From: Dyella flagellata | Lineage (GTDB): Bacteria; Pseudomonadota; Gammaproteobacteria; Xanthomonadales; Rhodanobacteraceae | DNA length: 64,000 bases | Reading direction: 5' to 3' | Assembly: GCF_030160275.1 (NCBI RefSeq) | Contig: NZ_BSOA01000015.1 | Span: forward strand, 23,935 to 87,934 | Shown: piece by piece, positions 9,938-18,612 of the stretch | How positions within the stretch are numbered: position 1 is the stretch's first letter | Layout of the letters: each line of letters opens with the position of its first letter | Notes under the pieces: generated by a model | The model's database searches: none | The model's input: only the letters and a program-made list of their open reading frames with translations | What the model was told of the DNA's origin: nothing | Translations under genes and position numbers: made by a program

Positions 9938-11065
9938 ATGCCCGCCATCCAACAGCTGCTGCATCGCGTCGGGCGCAAGCCAGGCGGCGTGCTCGACACT
10001 TCCAACACGGGGGTCCAGTTCGAAGCGGGCATGCTGGCCTTGGGCATGTTCGTGCTGCATCAGCTCATCGAATGGGTGATCGCGGTCATCTACCACCACA
10101 GTGTGTTCGAGACCTGCAATTGGGACTGCGTACGCTACGTCTCACTCGCCCAACAGGGTTACCCGGCGACCCTCACCACCGTCGACCACATGGAGAACTG
10201 GGCGTTCTTTCCCCTGTTCCCGCTGCTCATACGCGCCATCGTTGCGGTGACCGCGATTTCAGCGCCGCTCGCGGCGGTGCTGCTGGGTAAATTGCTCTTC
10301 CTCGGCTCGATCTACGCCTTCATCCTGTTTGCCAAGAAGTACAGCAGCACGCTGCCGCCCTTTTACCCGGCACTGATCGTTGCGTTGAGCCCCTACGCCG
10401 TGTACGGCAACAGCGGTTACACCGAACCCCTGTTCCTGCTGCTGACCTCGGTGTTCTTCGTGTTCCTCAAGGATCGCCGCTTTCTCGCCTGCGGCCTGGT
10501 CGGCATGCTGCTGTCCGCTTCCCGTGCTCCGGGCATCCTGGTCTGCCTCTCCTATGCGCTGGTGGCATTGCAAAGTCTCAGCACCTCCAACTGGGAGCAG
10601 CGCAAGGAAATCGTGCTTGGCGGCTTGTTGATACCGCTCGGCCTGGGCCTGTTCATGATGCATCTGTATCAGCACATGGGTGACGCCCTGGCCTTTCTCC
10701 ACGTGCAAAAGGCCTGGGGGCGCAACTTCGGCAATCCCCTCGCGGTGATTGCAACCGGCATCCACAAAGGCACCATCCATCTGGACTGGGCGCTGATGTC
10801 GCTGGCCGCGGTGATCGCTGCGCTGCTGCTGATGCTCATGCAGGACGCGGCCTTGGGTGTGTTCTCGCTGGTCAGCGTGCTGATTCCCCTGTCATCCGGA
10901 CTGGAGTCGATGCCCCGCTACATCTGGTGGCAGGCACCGTTGCTGCTGCTGCTGGCGCAGATCATGAAATGGCGTGCCGCACGCCTGGTGCTGATCCCCT
11001 TGTTCGCCGCCGGGATGGTGTACATGTACATCGCCTGGATGCAGGGAAAATCCTGGACCACATGA
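9938..11065 (+). CDS. PIG-V-like membrane mannosyltransferase
   Basis: A 375-residue polytopic membrane protein. The early periplasmic loop NWDCVRYVSLAQQGYP resembles the WD-x-YxxIAxxGY pattern of GPI mannosyltransferase PIG-V homologues, and NSGYTEPLFLL matches their next conserved acidic loop. The likely role is transfer of a hexose from a polyprenyl-phosphate donor to a surface glycan. It starts 6 bases after the upstream GT39 gene, and its stop overlaps the next small ORF, so it is in an operon. ATG at 9938 is preferred over a longer frame reaching into the previous gene. Confidence 0.75.
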   Translation: MPAIQQLLHRVGRKPGGVLDTSNTGVQFEAGMLALGMFVLHQLIEWVIAVIYHHSVFETCNWDCVRYVSLAQQGYPATLTTVDHMENWAFFPLFPLLIRAIVAVTAISAPLAAVLLGKLLFLGSIYAFILFAKKYSSTLPPFYPALIVALSPYAVYGNSGYTEPLFLLLTSVFFVFLKDRRFLACGLVGMLLSASRAPGILVCLSYALVALQSLSTSNWEQRKEIVLGGLLIPLGLGLFMMHLYQHMGDALAFLHVQKAWGRNFGNPLAVIATGIHKGTIHLDWALMSLAAVIAALLLMLMQDAALGVFSLVSVLIPLSSGLESMPRYIWWQAPLLLLLAQIMKWRAARLVLIPLFAAGMVYMYIAWMQGKSWTT

Positions 11066-11181
11066 AGCGACTCTATCCCCTGCTGATTCTGGCGCTGCTC
11101 GCGTTTTACGCGGTGCTCGCCTGGCATGTCTTCCATCCGGCTGTCAGCGACGCCTACCGGCGCATCTACCTGGAGTCGTAA
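11062..11181 (+). CDS. Small single-span membrane protein
   Basis: A 39-residue ORF, MKRLYPLLILALLAFYAVLA followed by a short polar tail ending RRIYLES. It has one strong membrane helix with two basic residues ahead of it, so an N-in topology is likely. Its ATG overlaps the TGA of the preceding mannosyltransferase (ATGA), and a glycosyltransferase gene starts 4 bases after its stop. The tight packing and membrane character argue that it is a real gene. The function is unknown; an accessory subunit of the neighbouring transferase is possible. Confidence 0.6.
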   Translation: MKRLYPLLILALLAFYAVLAWHVFHPAVSDAYRRIYLES

Positions 11182-11185
11182 ACCC

Positions 11186-12160
11186 GTGCCCAACCGTTCT
11201 AAAGCGATCCGCTGCCAGGTCATCGGTCGCGACAATGGCGCGGGTTTGAGTCGCGACATCGCCTTGCTCAGCCGCAACCTCATTGGCGCGGGCGTCGACG
11301 TGACGGCATCCGCCCTGCCGCACCGGGGCCGCCTGGCCGAATGGACAACCCGCCTACGCCTGCTTGGCCGCCCCCCCGCGTTCGACCTCAACATCATGCT
11401 CGAACGCATTCGGCCGGAATTCTCGCGGGCGGCGCGGCACAATGTACTGATTCCCAATCCCGAATATTTTCGCCCGCGCGATCGCGCGGCACTCAATAGC
11501 CTCGATGCGGTGTGGGTGAAGACCCGCCATGCCGAGCGACTGTTCCAGGCGCTGGGCATGCCGGTGCGCTACATCGGTTTCACCAGCATGGATTGCCGGC
11601 GCACCGAGGTTCCACGCGAACGCAGCTTTTTCCATGGCCCGGGACGCAGCAACAACAAGGGTACGCAGGCCTTGCTCGAGCTTTGGGCGCAACATCCGGA
11701 TTGGCCGGTGCTGACGGTCGTATGGCGGCGCAAGCGAACCGAACCGATGCAACTGCCCGCCAACGTCAAGATGATCAGCCATCACCTGGATGACGATGCC
11801 TATCGTCGCCTGCAGAACGCGCATCGTTTCCACCTGTGCCCGTCGCAAACCGAAGGCTTTGGGCACTACATCGTGGAGGCCATGAGCTGCGCGGCGGTGG
11901 TCATCACGCTGGACGCGGAACCCATGCACGAACTGGTCGCCCCCGAGCGCGGTATCCTGGTACCGGCACGCCCATGCGGCCAGCAAGATCTTGCTGATCG
12001 ATTCGGTTTTGACGCGAAAGACATGGCAACGGCGATCGAACGCTGCATAGCCTTGTCGGACGCACAGACTCAGGTGCTGGGCAAGGCCGCCCGCAGCTGG
12101 TACGAAAACGAGGTCAGCTCTTTCCCACAACGACTGAGCGAGGCCCTGATGGCGTTCTAG
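11186..12160 (+). CDS. GT4-type glycosyltransferase (paralogue 1)
   Basis: A soluble or membrane-associated glycosyltransferase of 324 residues. The C-terminal half has the EX7E-like motif of retaining group-1 transferases: SQTEGFGHYIVEAMSC, followed by PMHELVAPERGILV. The N-terminal half (DLNIMLERIRP, NVLIPNPEYF, YIGFTSMD) closely matches the gene at 13475-14476, so the two are paralogues. The GTG at 11186 directly follows the small membrane ORF and is preferred over a frame starting inside it at 11126. Donor and acceptor sugars are unknown. Confidence 0.82.
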   Translation: MPNRSKAIRCQVIGRDNGAGLSRDIALLSRNLIGAGVDVTASALPHRGRLAEWTTRLRLLGRPPAFDLNIMLERIRPEFSRAARHNVLIPNPEYFRPRDRAALNSLDAVWVKTRHAERLFQALGMPVRYIGFTSMDCRRTEVPRERSFFHGPGRSNNKGTQALLELWAQHPDWPVLTVVWRRKRTEPMQLPANVKMISHHLDDDAYRRLQNAHRFHLCPSQTEGFGHYIVEAMSCAAVVITLDAEPMHELVAPERGILVPARPCGQQDLADRFGFDAKDMATAIERCIALSDAQTQVLGKAARSWYENEVSSFPQRLSEALMAF

Positions 12161-12218
12161 CCACGTTCCAGTCAGGCTTCTTCATCTAGCTTAACGCAAC
12201 CCCCTCAAGAGCCCCTGC

Positions 12219-13472
12219 GTGCACGACCCATCCCCTCCTAGGCCGAAGCACTATTGGTTGCTGTCCATCCTGCTGGCCAGCATGCCGCTATGCTTTGCCG
12301 TGCCCTATAAGGCCAAGGCGCTGTTGATCGCCGCGCTATGGGTAAGCGGACTGGTCCTGCTGGCCATCCGCCCCGAGCTGCGGCGCATCTACCGCGGCGC
12401 CGGTGCCATCATGCTGGTTTGCGTACTCAACATCTTTTATACGGCGATCAACATCCTCAGCCATCGCTCCGGCTGGGCGGCGTTCGACCTGCAAGGGCAG
12501 GAATTGCTGTTTCTGGGAATTGCCGCGGTGTTTGCGCTACCGCTGCGCTGGAGCGTGGTGTGGATAGGCTTCAGCCTTGCCGCCTGCGTGCTGGGCGGCA
12601 CCAGCGTGATGCAGCATTACCTGACCGGCATCGAGCGCCCGTATGGCCTCAACAATGGCGAATGGGGCGCGATCGAATTCGCCATGTTCCTGCTCGTGCT
12701 GGCCTTGCTTGCCATCATCCAGCTGATGCGCAAACAGACCTCCTGGCCGGAAAAAATCGTGCACGCCGCGGGTGCCGGTCTGGCCGTGTATGGCGCCCTG
12801 CTGAGTCAGAGCCGGGGTCCATTGTTGGCTTTTCTCGCCGTTTTCGTCTTGCTGATGCTCATCCACGGCAAGCGCGTCGGCCAATGGCGGCGGACGGTCA
12901 GCGTGATCGCCTTGCTGCTTGCCGGCGTGACCCTGGTGGCGACCTTCGTCCAGCCGCAAATCCTGGAACGCTTCGTCCAGGGGCATACCGAGGTGACCAG
13001 CTATGACCATGCACACGAAACCGTAGGATCGGTGGGCGAGCGCCTGGAGCTGTGGCGCACGGCCAAGCAGGCCTTCGTGGAGCATCCCTTGGCGGGTGTC
13101 GGTGCTGGGCGATTCGGGCAGTACGTGCGTGAGCAAGTGGCATTGCATCGTAGCGATGCGGTCATCGTGCAATACGAGCATGCTCACAACGAATACCTGG
13201 AAGCTGCGGCCGCGGGCGGTCTCCCCGGCCTGATCATCATCTTGCTGGTGCTGTATGTGCCTTTGGTTTTTTTCCTGGCCCAGGTGATGACCCCGGATGA
13301 AGGCGTCGCCGCCGCGGCCATGTGCGGCTTCGCGGCAAGCGGCATGTACGTGTTGTGCGCGCTGACCGATAACGTGTTCTATCGCGCCATGCCGCACTCG
13401 CTGTATTTCCTGCTGATCACCGGGCTTGCCGTGCTGGTGGTGCGGCAACGAAACGCTGCCCCCCGTTCCTGA
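12219..13472 (+). CDS. O-antigen ligase / polymerase-like membrane protein
   Basis: A 417-residue polytopic protein of the Wzy_C (WaaL/Wzy) superfamily. A large periplasmic loop near the middle is flanked by SQSRGPLLAFLAVF and HAHNEYLEAAAAGGLPGLI, the conserved Arg and His/Asn positions of ligases. The role would be joining an undecaprenyl-linked glycan to lipid A-core, or polymerising it. The start is GTG at 12219, 58 bases after the previous glycosyltransferase. Its position between two paralogous transferases suggests all three act on the same glycan. Ligase against polymerase cannot be resolved from sequence alone. Confidence 0.82.
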   Translation: MHDPSPPRPKHYWLLSILLASMPLCFAVPYKAKALLIAALWVSGLVLLAIRPELRRIYRGAGAIMLVCVLNIFYTAINILSHRSGWAAFDLQGQELLFLGIAAVFALPLRWSVVWIGFSLAACVLGGTSVMQHYLTGIERPYGLNNGEWGAIEFAMFLLVLALLAIIQLMRKQTSWPEKIVHAAGAGLAVYGALLSQSRGPLLAFLAVFVLLMLIHGKRVGQWRRTVSVIALLLAGVTLVATFVQPQILERFVQGHTEVTSYDHAHETVGSVGERLELWRTAKQAFVEHPLAGVGAGRFGQYVREQVALHRSDAVIVQYEHAHNEYLEAAAAGGLPGLIIILLVLYVPLVFFLAQVMTPDEGVAAAAMCGFAASGMYVLCALTDNVFYRAMPHSLYFLLITGLAVLVVRQRNAAPRS

Positions 13473-13474
13473 CC

Positions 13475-14476
13475 ATGGCGTGCATCAACCTTATCGCCTG
13501 GGACAACAACCGTGGCATGAGTCACGACTTGCGCCTGCTCCAGCAAACCCTGGAAGCGCTGGGACACGAAGTGGCGTTTGCCGATGCCGGTCCCAAACGC
13601 AAGCACGGCGCCTGGAAAGCTCGATGGCAGCGGCTGCAAATGACCCTGCGTTGGCTGCTGAGTGGCGGACGCCAACCGCGCCAGCTGGACGTCAACATCT
13701 TTCTCGAACACGTACGGCCGTCCTACCTCAAGCTGGCGCGCCGCAATGTGCTGATCCCCAATCCGGAATGGCTGTCCCAGCGTGACCTCCGCTGGTTGCA
13801 CCGGTTTGATGCCGTCTTCACCAAGACCCAGTCCGCCACCAGCACCCTGCTTGGCTTGGGTCATCCGGCCACCTATATCGGTTTCCTCAGCATAGATCGC
13901 CACGATCCGCAGGCGGCGCGCGAACCGGTATTCCTGCACCTGGCCGGCGCCAGCCGCATGAAAGGGACCGAGCGCATGCTGGCCGTATGGCGCCGCCACC
14001 CGGAATGGCCTCGCTTGATCGTGCAGCAGTCGCCGGCCACGGCGGTAGCGAGCGAAGGCCAGGCACCGCAAAACCTGGATCACCGCGTCGGCTATCCGCG
14101 CGACATCGCCGAAATCGCACAGCTGCAAAACAGTTGCAGCTACCACCTGTGCCTGTCCGAAGCCGAAGGCTGGGGGCATTACATCGTCGAAGCGATGGGC
14201 TGCGGCGCGGTGGTGCTGACGTGTGACGGCCAACCCATGAACGAACTGGTGCGGCCCGACCGCGGCGTGCTGGTGCAAGCGCAGGATGTCGGCGCGCAAA
14301 ACGCCGCGCGCCGCTACCTGTTCGACGAAACCTCGCTGGAAGCCGCAGTCGAGCGCGTCATCGCCATGCCGGATGCCGAGCGTAGCGCCATGCAACAGCG
14401 CGCGCGCAGCTGGTTTCTTGCCAACAACGAAGGCTTCAAGGCCCGCCTGGCGGATGCGCTGCAGCCGCTGCTGTAA
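13475..14476 (+). CDS. GT4-type glycosyltransferase (paralogue 2)
   Basis: A 333-residue paralogue of the 11186-12160 gene. Shared blocks are DVNIFLEHVRP, NVLIPNPEWL, YIGFLSIDR and SEAEGWGHYIVEAMGCGAVV with PMNELVRPDRGVLV; the second Glu pair is the EX7E motif of retaining transferases. It starts 2 bases after the ligase-like gene stop (ATG at 13475), so translation is probably coupled. Divergence between the copies suggests they add different residues to one glycan. Confidence 0.82.
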   Translation: MACINLIAWDNNRGMSHDLRLLQQTLEALGHEVAFADAGPKRKHGAWKARWQRLQMTLRWLLSGGRQPRQLDVNIFLEHVRPSYLKLARRNVLIPNPEWLSQRDLRWLHRFDAVFTKTQSATSTLLGLGHPATYIGFLSIDRHDPQAAREPVFLHLAGASRMKGTERMLAVWRRHPEWPRLIVQQSPATAVASEGQAPQNLDHRVGYPRDIAEIAQLQNSCSYHLCLSEAEGWGHYIVEAMGCGAVVLTCDGQPMNELVRPDRGVLVQAQDVGAQNAARRYLFDETSLEAAVERVIAMPDAERSAMQQRARSWFLANNEGFKARLADALQPLL

Positions 14477-14485
14477 GATCGCGCC

Positions 14486-15301
14486 ATGCCGACCCTACCC
14501 CTTACGCTCGTTGTGATCACCCGCAATGAGTCGCAAAAAATCGCGCGCTGCCTCGACAGCGTGCCGTTCGCCGCGGAAAAACTGGTGGTGGACAGCGGCA
14601 GCACCGACGACACAGTGGCGATCGCCCGCGCGCATGGCGCGCGCGTAGTGCACCAGGATTGGCTGGGCTTCGGCCCGCAACGCAACTTCGCCGCCACCCA
14701 GTGCAGCCACCCATGGATCCTTGCACTGGACGCGGACGAATACCTGACGCCGGAGCTGGCCGACGAACTGCAACGCCAGCTGCCGGCCTTGCTGGAAAGC
14801 AATACGGCCGCCGCGATCCTGCGCCGCCATCTCATCTACATGGGCCGGCCGATGCGCTGGTATCGCCCGGCCGTCGGCGAAAAAATGGCGCGTTTCTATC
14901 ATCGCGACCGCGCCCGCTGGAGCGACGTGCGCGTGCACGAATCGCTGCAATTCCAAGGCGCATCGGTCACCTTCCATGCGCCTTTCCTGCACGACAACAA
15001 TCCCAGCCTGGTGGAAAAGCAGCTCAAGGTGCTGCTGTATTCCGAGCTGAAGTGCCGCGACTGGCTGGACAAGAACAAATCCACCCGCATGTGGCAGACG
15101 CCGTTCGTATTTGCCCTGGCGTTTCTCAAGGATTACGTGCTGCGCCTGGGCTTCCTCGACGGCTGGCGCGGCTATGCGATCGCGCAAACCGCCGCCAGCT
15201 ACGCCGCGTACAAACGCATGCGTTACTACGAAATGTGCCTGAATCCCGCTTCCCGCGATACCGCCGCGGCTGCTTTGGCACGTAGCGGCCTGGATCACTG
15301 A
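14486..15301 (+). CDS. GT2 glycosyltransferase, WaaE/KdtX-like
   Basis: A 271-residue GT-A fold transferase. The start PLTLVVITRNESQKIARCLD, the nucleotide-binding VVDSGSTDDT and the catalytic ALDADEYL (DXD-like, about residue 80) match the LPS core beta-1,4-glucosyltransferase family WaaE/KdtX. It acts at the cytoplasmic face of the inner membrane on the core oligosaccharide. It starts 9 bases after the preceding transferase and overlaps the next start by one base (TGATG). The exact sugar is unproven. Confidence 0.85.
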   Translation: MPTLPLTLVVITRNESQKIARCLDSVPFAAEKLVVDSGSTDDTVAIARAHGARVVHQDWLGFGPQRNFAATQCSHPWILALDADEYLTPELADELQRQLPALLESNTAAAILRRHLIYMGRPMRWYRPAVGEKMARFYHRDRARWSDVRVHESLQFQGASVTFHAPFLHDNNPSLVEKQLKVLLYSELKCRDWLDKNKSTRMWQTPFVFALAFLKDYVLRLGFLDGWRGYAIAQTAASYAAYKRMRYYEMCLNPASRDTAAAALARSGLDH

Positions 15302-16326
15302 TGCCCAAACACTACCTTCTGTACGGATCGGAACGTTACGCCCTGGCCGTCCTGCGCCCGCTGCAGGAAGCGATACGCGCACGCGGCGACGAAACCGCCT
15401 GGTTCTTCGACGGTCCCGGCGCGGAGGATCTGCTTGAAGGCGAGCGCCTGCTCAGCGTGGCGGAAGTGCGTCAATGGAAGCCGATCGCGGTGATCACACC
15501 GGGCAACCACTTGCCGCATTTCTTCCCGGGCGTAAAAGTGGAAGTGTTCCATGGCTTCAACGCGGGCAAGCCCAGGCACATCTACATCCGCGGTTTCTTC
15601 GACCTGTATTGCACCACCGGCCCGCGCGACACCCAATCATTCGGCGCACTAGCTGAGCAGCTCGGCCATTTCACCGTCACCGAAACCGGCTGGCCCAAGC
15701 TCGACCCCTTCATGCGCGAGATCGCCGGTCCGCTGGCGCCGGTGCGCAAACCGCCGGTGATTCTCTACCACTCCACCTTCTCGCCATCGTGGAGCGCGGC
15801 GGAGACCTTGTACGAAGAAGTGAAGCGCCTGTCGCGCGACGGCCGCTGGCGCTGGATCGTCACCTTCCATCCCAAGATGGAGCCGGAGACGGTAGCCAAG
15901 TACAAGGCACTGCAGAACGACTACCTGAGCTTCGCCGAAAACGACAACATCCTGGAGCTGTTCCCCCAGGTCGACATGATGTGCTCGGACACCTCCTCCG
16001 CGCTGAGCGAGTTCCTGCTCACCGGCAAGCCGGTGGTCACCTTCAACAACCGCGCGCCGGGTCCGCAGCTGATCGACATCCACGAGGCGACCCAATTCGA
16101 GCCGGCCATCCAGCGCGCGCTATCGCGTCCGCCGGAGCTGATGCAGGCGATCAAGGCCTTCGGCGAAGCGATCCACCCCTATCACGACGGGCACTCCAGC
16201 GAGCGCGTGCTAGCCGCTATCGATGCGTTCATCGCCGCCGGTGGGCGCAATCGCAAGCGCAAGCCACGCAACTGGTGGCGCAAGTTCAAGCTGCGCAAGC
16301 GCATCGGCTACTGGGGTCCAGCCTGA
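15301..16326 (+). CDS. CDP-glycerol glycerophosphotransferase-like protein
   Basis: A 341-residue protein with the CDP-glycerol:polyglycerophosphate transferase (TagB/TagF-like) C-terminal pattern. HGFNAGKPRHIYIRGFFDLY, YHSTFSPSWS, VTFHPKMEPETV and the nucleotide-site-like MCSDTSSALSEFLLTGKPVV are visible. In Gram-negatives such proteins occur in glycan clusters and may add glycerol-phosphate or act as GT-B glycosyltransferases. The C-terminal tail is very basic (NRKRKPRNWWRKFKLRKR), which suggests peripheral membrane binding. The start overlaps the upstream stop. Confidence 0.8.
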   Translation: MPKHYLLYGSERYALAVLRPLQEAIRARGDETAWFFDGPGAEDLLEGERLLSVAEVRQWKPIAVITPGNHLPHFFPGVKVEVFHGFNAGKPRHIYIRGFFDLYCTTGPRDTQSFGALAEQLGHFTVTETGWPKLDPFMREIAGPLAPVRKPPVILYHSTFSPSWSAAETLYEEVKRLSRDGRWRWIVTFHPKMEPETVAKYKALQNDYLSFAENDNILELFPQVDMMCSDTSSALSEFLLTGKPVVTFNNRAPGPQLIDIHEATQFEPAIQRALSRPPELMQAIKAFGEAIHPYHDGHSSERVLAAIDAFIAAGGRNRKRKPRNWWRKFKLRKRIGYWGPA

Positions 16327-16336
16327 CCAGGCTCCC

Positions 16337-16407
16337 GTAGGCTGGGATGACAATCCCAGCATTGCCATGCATGCGCGCGCGATGCTGGGATTGCCATCCC
16401 AGCCTAC
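16337..16407. repeat. GCTGGGAT palindromic repeat, copy A
   Basis: The left arm GTAGGCTGGGATGACAAT with CCCAGC, and the mirrored right arm GCTGGGATTGCCATCC with CAGCCTAC, surround a variable loop of about 23 bases. It lies 10 bases after the CDP-glycerol transferase-like gene stop and before the next glycosyltransferase. It is one of six copies in this window. Confidence 0.9.
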
Positions 16408-16479
16408 ACGCCGCGTATAGGAGCCGCTGAAGTCCAACCGGCTAGAATCCCGCCCAACTTCCATCCCAAGGCGCCCGCC

Positions 16480-18213
16480 GTGCCGACATCCAACACCTAC
16501 CGCCGCTCCGAAGCCTTGCGCAGCCTGTGGCCCTGGCTGCCGTTGTGGACCGTGGTGGCGCTAGTGGCGATCTTCTCGCATGGTCCGATGCCGCTGTACT
16601 CCACCCGCACCCTCGCCGTGGCCTGGGAGATGTGGCGCGACCATAACTGGCTGGTGCCGCACATCAACGGCGAGCCCTACAGTGAAAAGGTGCCGCTGCT
16701 GTTCTGGCTGATCCACGCCGGCTGGTGGGTGTTCGGGGTGAGCGACGTATGGCCGCGCGTGCTCGAAGTGATCTTCGGCGGCATACAGCTGGTGCAGCTG
16801 TCGGTGCTTGCGCGCCGCCTGTTCCCGGCTCGCCCCTGGGTGGAGAAGGCCGCACCGTGGATGCTGCTGGCGTTGTCTTACGCCTTTTTGTTCGGCCTGC
16901 AAGTCATGTATGAGGTGCTGCTGGCCAACTGCGTACTGGGCGCTTTGCTGTGCCTCACCCCAACGCTGCGCCGTGCCGAGCCGCGCTGGCTGCTGTTCGG
17001 CGTACTGACCGGCGCAGGCCTGCTCACCAAGGGGCCGGTGATGCTGCTGCACGTGCTGTTTCCTTGGCTGCTCGGTCCGCTGTGGAACGCCTGGGCGCGC
17101 GAGCATCGCGCACGCTGGTATGGGCGTGGCGTACTGGCCCTGTTGCTTGGCTTCGCCATGCTATTGGCGTGGGCGATTCCGGCCGGCTTCGCCGGCGGCG
17201 AGGCTTATCAACATCGCTTGTTCTTCACCCAGACCGCCGGACGCGTGGTCAACAACGCACAGCAATCGCAAGCGGTGCAGAGCCATCCTCACTGGTTCGG
17301 CTGGTACCTGCTGCGGCTGCCGGTGCTGCTGCTCCCATTCGCCGCGTGGCCACGCGCGTGGGTGGCGATCGGTGCGCTGCGCAAGCCATTCGAAGACGGT
17401 ATCCGTTTCGCACTGTGCTGGTTGTTGCCGACCTTGCTGGTGTTCTCGGCGATTAGCGGCAAACAGCTGTACTACCTGCTGCCGGAATTCGGCGGCTGGA
17501 TGCTGCTATTGGCTGGCGCTGTGGCCGTACTGCGCGAACGGAACGCCAAGCTGGCCGAGAACTACTGGCTGGGCAGTTGGCCGCTCGGCCTAGGCAGCAT
17601 CGTGTTCGCGGGCCTGCTGTTTGCGCTGCCTTACGCCATGCCCAGCCTCGCCTTCCACAGCGAATGGGTGGAAGGCGCCGCGCCGTACAGCCGCACCTTC
17701 AGCGTGGCCTTCCTGTTGCTGGGCGGCCTGCTGCTACTTCGCGGCCGCGGTGAAATGCGTCGCGTGGCCGTAGCCGGCTTGCTCGGCGTCCTCGCGCTGA
17801 ACACCTTGTTCACGCTGACGCTATGGCACAAGTATGACCTCAGCCCCACCACGGCGCTGATTTCCTCCGCGCAACACGCCGGCCATTCCGTCGCCTACGA
17901 AGGCAACTACGAAGGCCAGTTTCATTTCGCCGGAAGATTGGCCCAGCCCGTTGCGGAATTGCACGACGGCGCAGCGGTGCAGGCGTTCGCCCAGCAACAT
18001 CCGGACGGCCTGATCATCACCCATCCCGACAATCTGGATGCTTCGGCCTTGCGCTATGCCCTGCTGGCGCAGCCGTTCCGCTCGGCCTGGGTGGTGGTGT
18101 GGTCGGCGCAGACAGTGGCGATGGTGCAAGCAGGCCGCACGCCGCCGGAACCGGCGCAGCCGCCGCGCGTTTTCCCCGCGGCCACCTCTGCGCAGGAAGT
18201 GCCGCAGTCGTGA
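16480..18213 (+). CDS. GT39 (ArnT-like) membrane glycosyltransferase, second
   Basis: A 577-residue polytopic protein of the ArnT / protein-mannosyltransferase family. The first periplasmic loop has STRTLAVAWEMWRDHNW and INGEPYSEKVPLLFW, matching the conserved KPPLxxW region, and GLLTKGPV is the next conserved turn. It differs clearly from the GT39 gene at 8223. The start is GTG at 16480. The stop overlaps the TPR gene start (GTGA). A lipid-linked sugar donor and a periplasmic acceptor are expected from the family; neither is known here. Confidence 0.82.
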   Translation: MPTSNTYRRSEALRSLWPWLPLWTVVALVAIFSHGPMPLYSTRTLAVAWEMWRDHNWLVPHINGEPYSEKVPLLFWLIHAGWWVFGVSDVWPRVLEVIFGGIQLVQLSVLARRLFPARPWVEKAAPWMLLALSYAFLFGLQVMYEVLLANCVLGALLCLTPTLRRAEPRWLLFGVLTGAGLLTKGPVMLLHVLFPWLLGPLWNAWAREHRARWYGRGVLALLLGFAMLLAWAIPAGFAGGEAYQHRLFFTQTAGRVVNNAQQSQAVQSHPHWFGWYLLRLPVLLLPFAAWPRAWVAIGALRKPFEDGIRFALCWLLPTLLVFSAISGKQLYYLLPEFGGWMLLLAGAVAVLRERNAKLAENYWLGSWPLGLGSIVFAGLLFALPYAMPSLAFHSEWVEGAAPYSRTFSVAFLLLGGLLLLRGRGEMRRVAVAGLLGVLALNTLFTLTLWHKYDLSPTTALISSAQHAGHSVAYEGNYEGQFHFAGRLAQPVAELHDGAAVQAFAQQHPDGLIITHPDNLDASALRYALLAQPFRSAWVVVWSAQTVAMVQAGRTPPEPAQPPRVFPAATSAQEVPQS

Positions 18214-18530
18214 GCAGCGCCTTGATCGACGGCTTGCGCGCGCAATGCGGTGGTCCGCGTGACGGTGCGCTGCTGCGGTTTTCGCTGGGCAATGCGCTGC
18301 TCGGTGCCGGCGATCATGCCGCGGCGATCGAAGAATTCCGGCGCGCGGTTTCGTTTGATCCCAACTATTCCGCCGCCTGGAAACTGCTGGGCAAAGCCTG
18401 CCTCGCCGTGCATGACGAAGCCGGCGCGGCCGAAGCATGGCGGCAAGGCATTGCCGTAGCGCAGCAGCGTGGCGACAAGCAGGCGGAAAAAGAAATGAGC
18501 GTATTCCTGCGCCGCATCGAAGGTGCGTAG
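18210..18530 (+). CDS. Small TPR protein
   Basis: A 106-residue protein with tandem tetratricopeptide-like helices: LLRFSLGNALLGAGDHAAAI, then FDPNYSAAWKLLGKACLA and AEAWRQGIAVAQQRGD. TPRs bind proteins. GTG at 18210 overlaps the upstream GT39 stop, so the two are coupled and it may partner that enzyme. Its TAG stop is formed by the GTAG that opens repeat copy B, so the repeat supplies the end of the gene. Confidence 0.8.
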   Translation: MSSALIDGLRAQCGGPRDGALLRFSLGNALLGAGDHAAAIEEFRRAVSFDPNYSAAWKLLGKACLAVHDEAGAAEAWRQGIAVAQQRGDKQAEKEMSVFLRRIEGA

Positions 18531-18592
18531 GCTGGGATGACAATCCCAGCTTTCTCGCGGTGTTCCCATGCTGGGATTTCATCCCAGCCTAC
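18527..18592. repeat. GCTGGGAT palindromic repeat, copy B
   Basis: The same two-arm structure as copy A: left GTAGGCTGGGATGACA with ATCCCAGC, right GCTGGGATTTCATCCC with AGCCTAC. It lies between the converging TPR and acyltransferase genes and provides the TPR stop codon, so it may also end transcription from both sides. Confidence 0.9.
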
Positions 18593-18612
18593 GAACCTCA
18601 AACACGCCTGCC

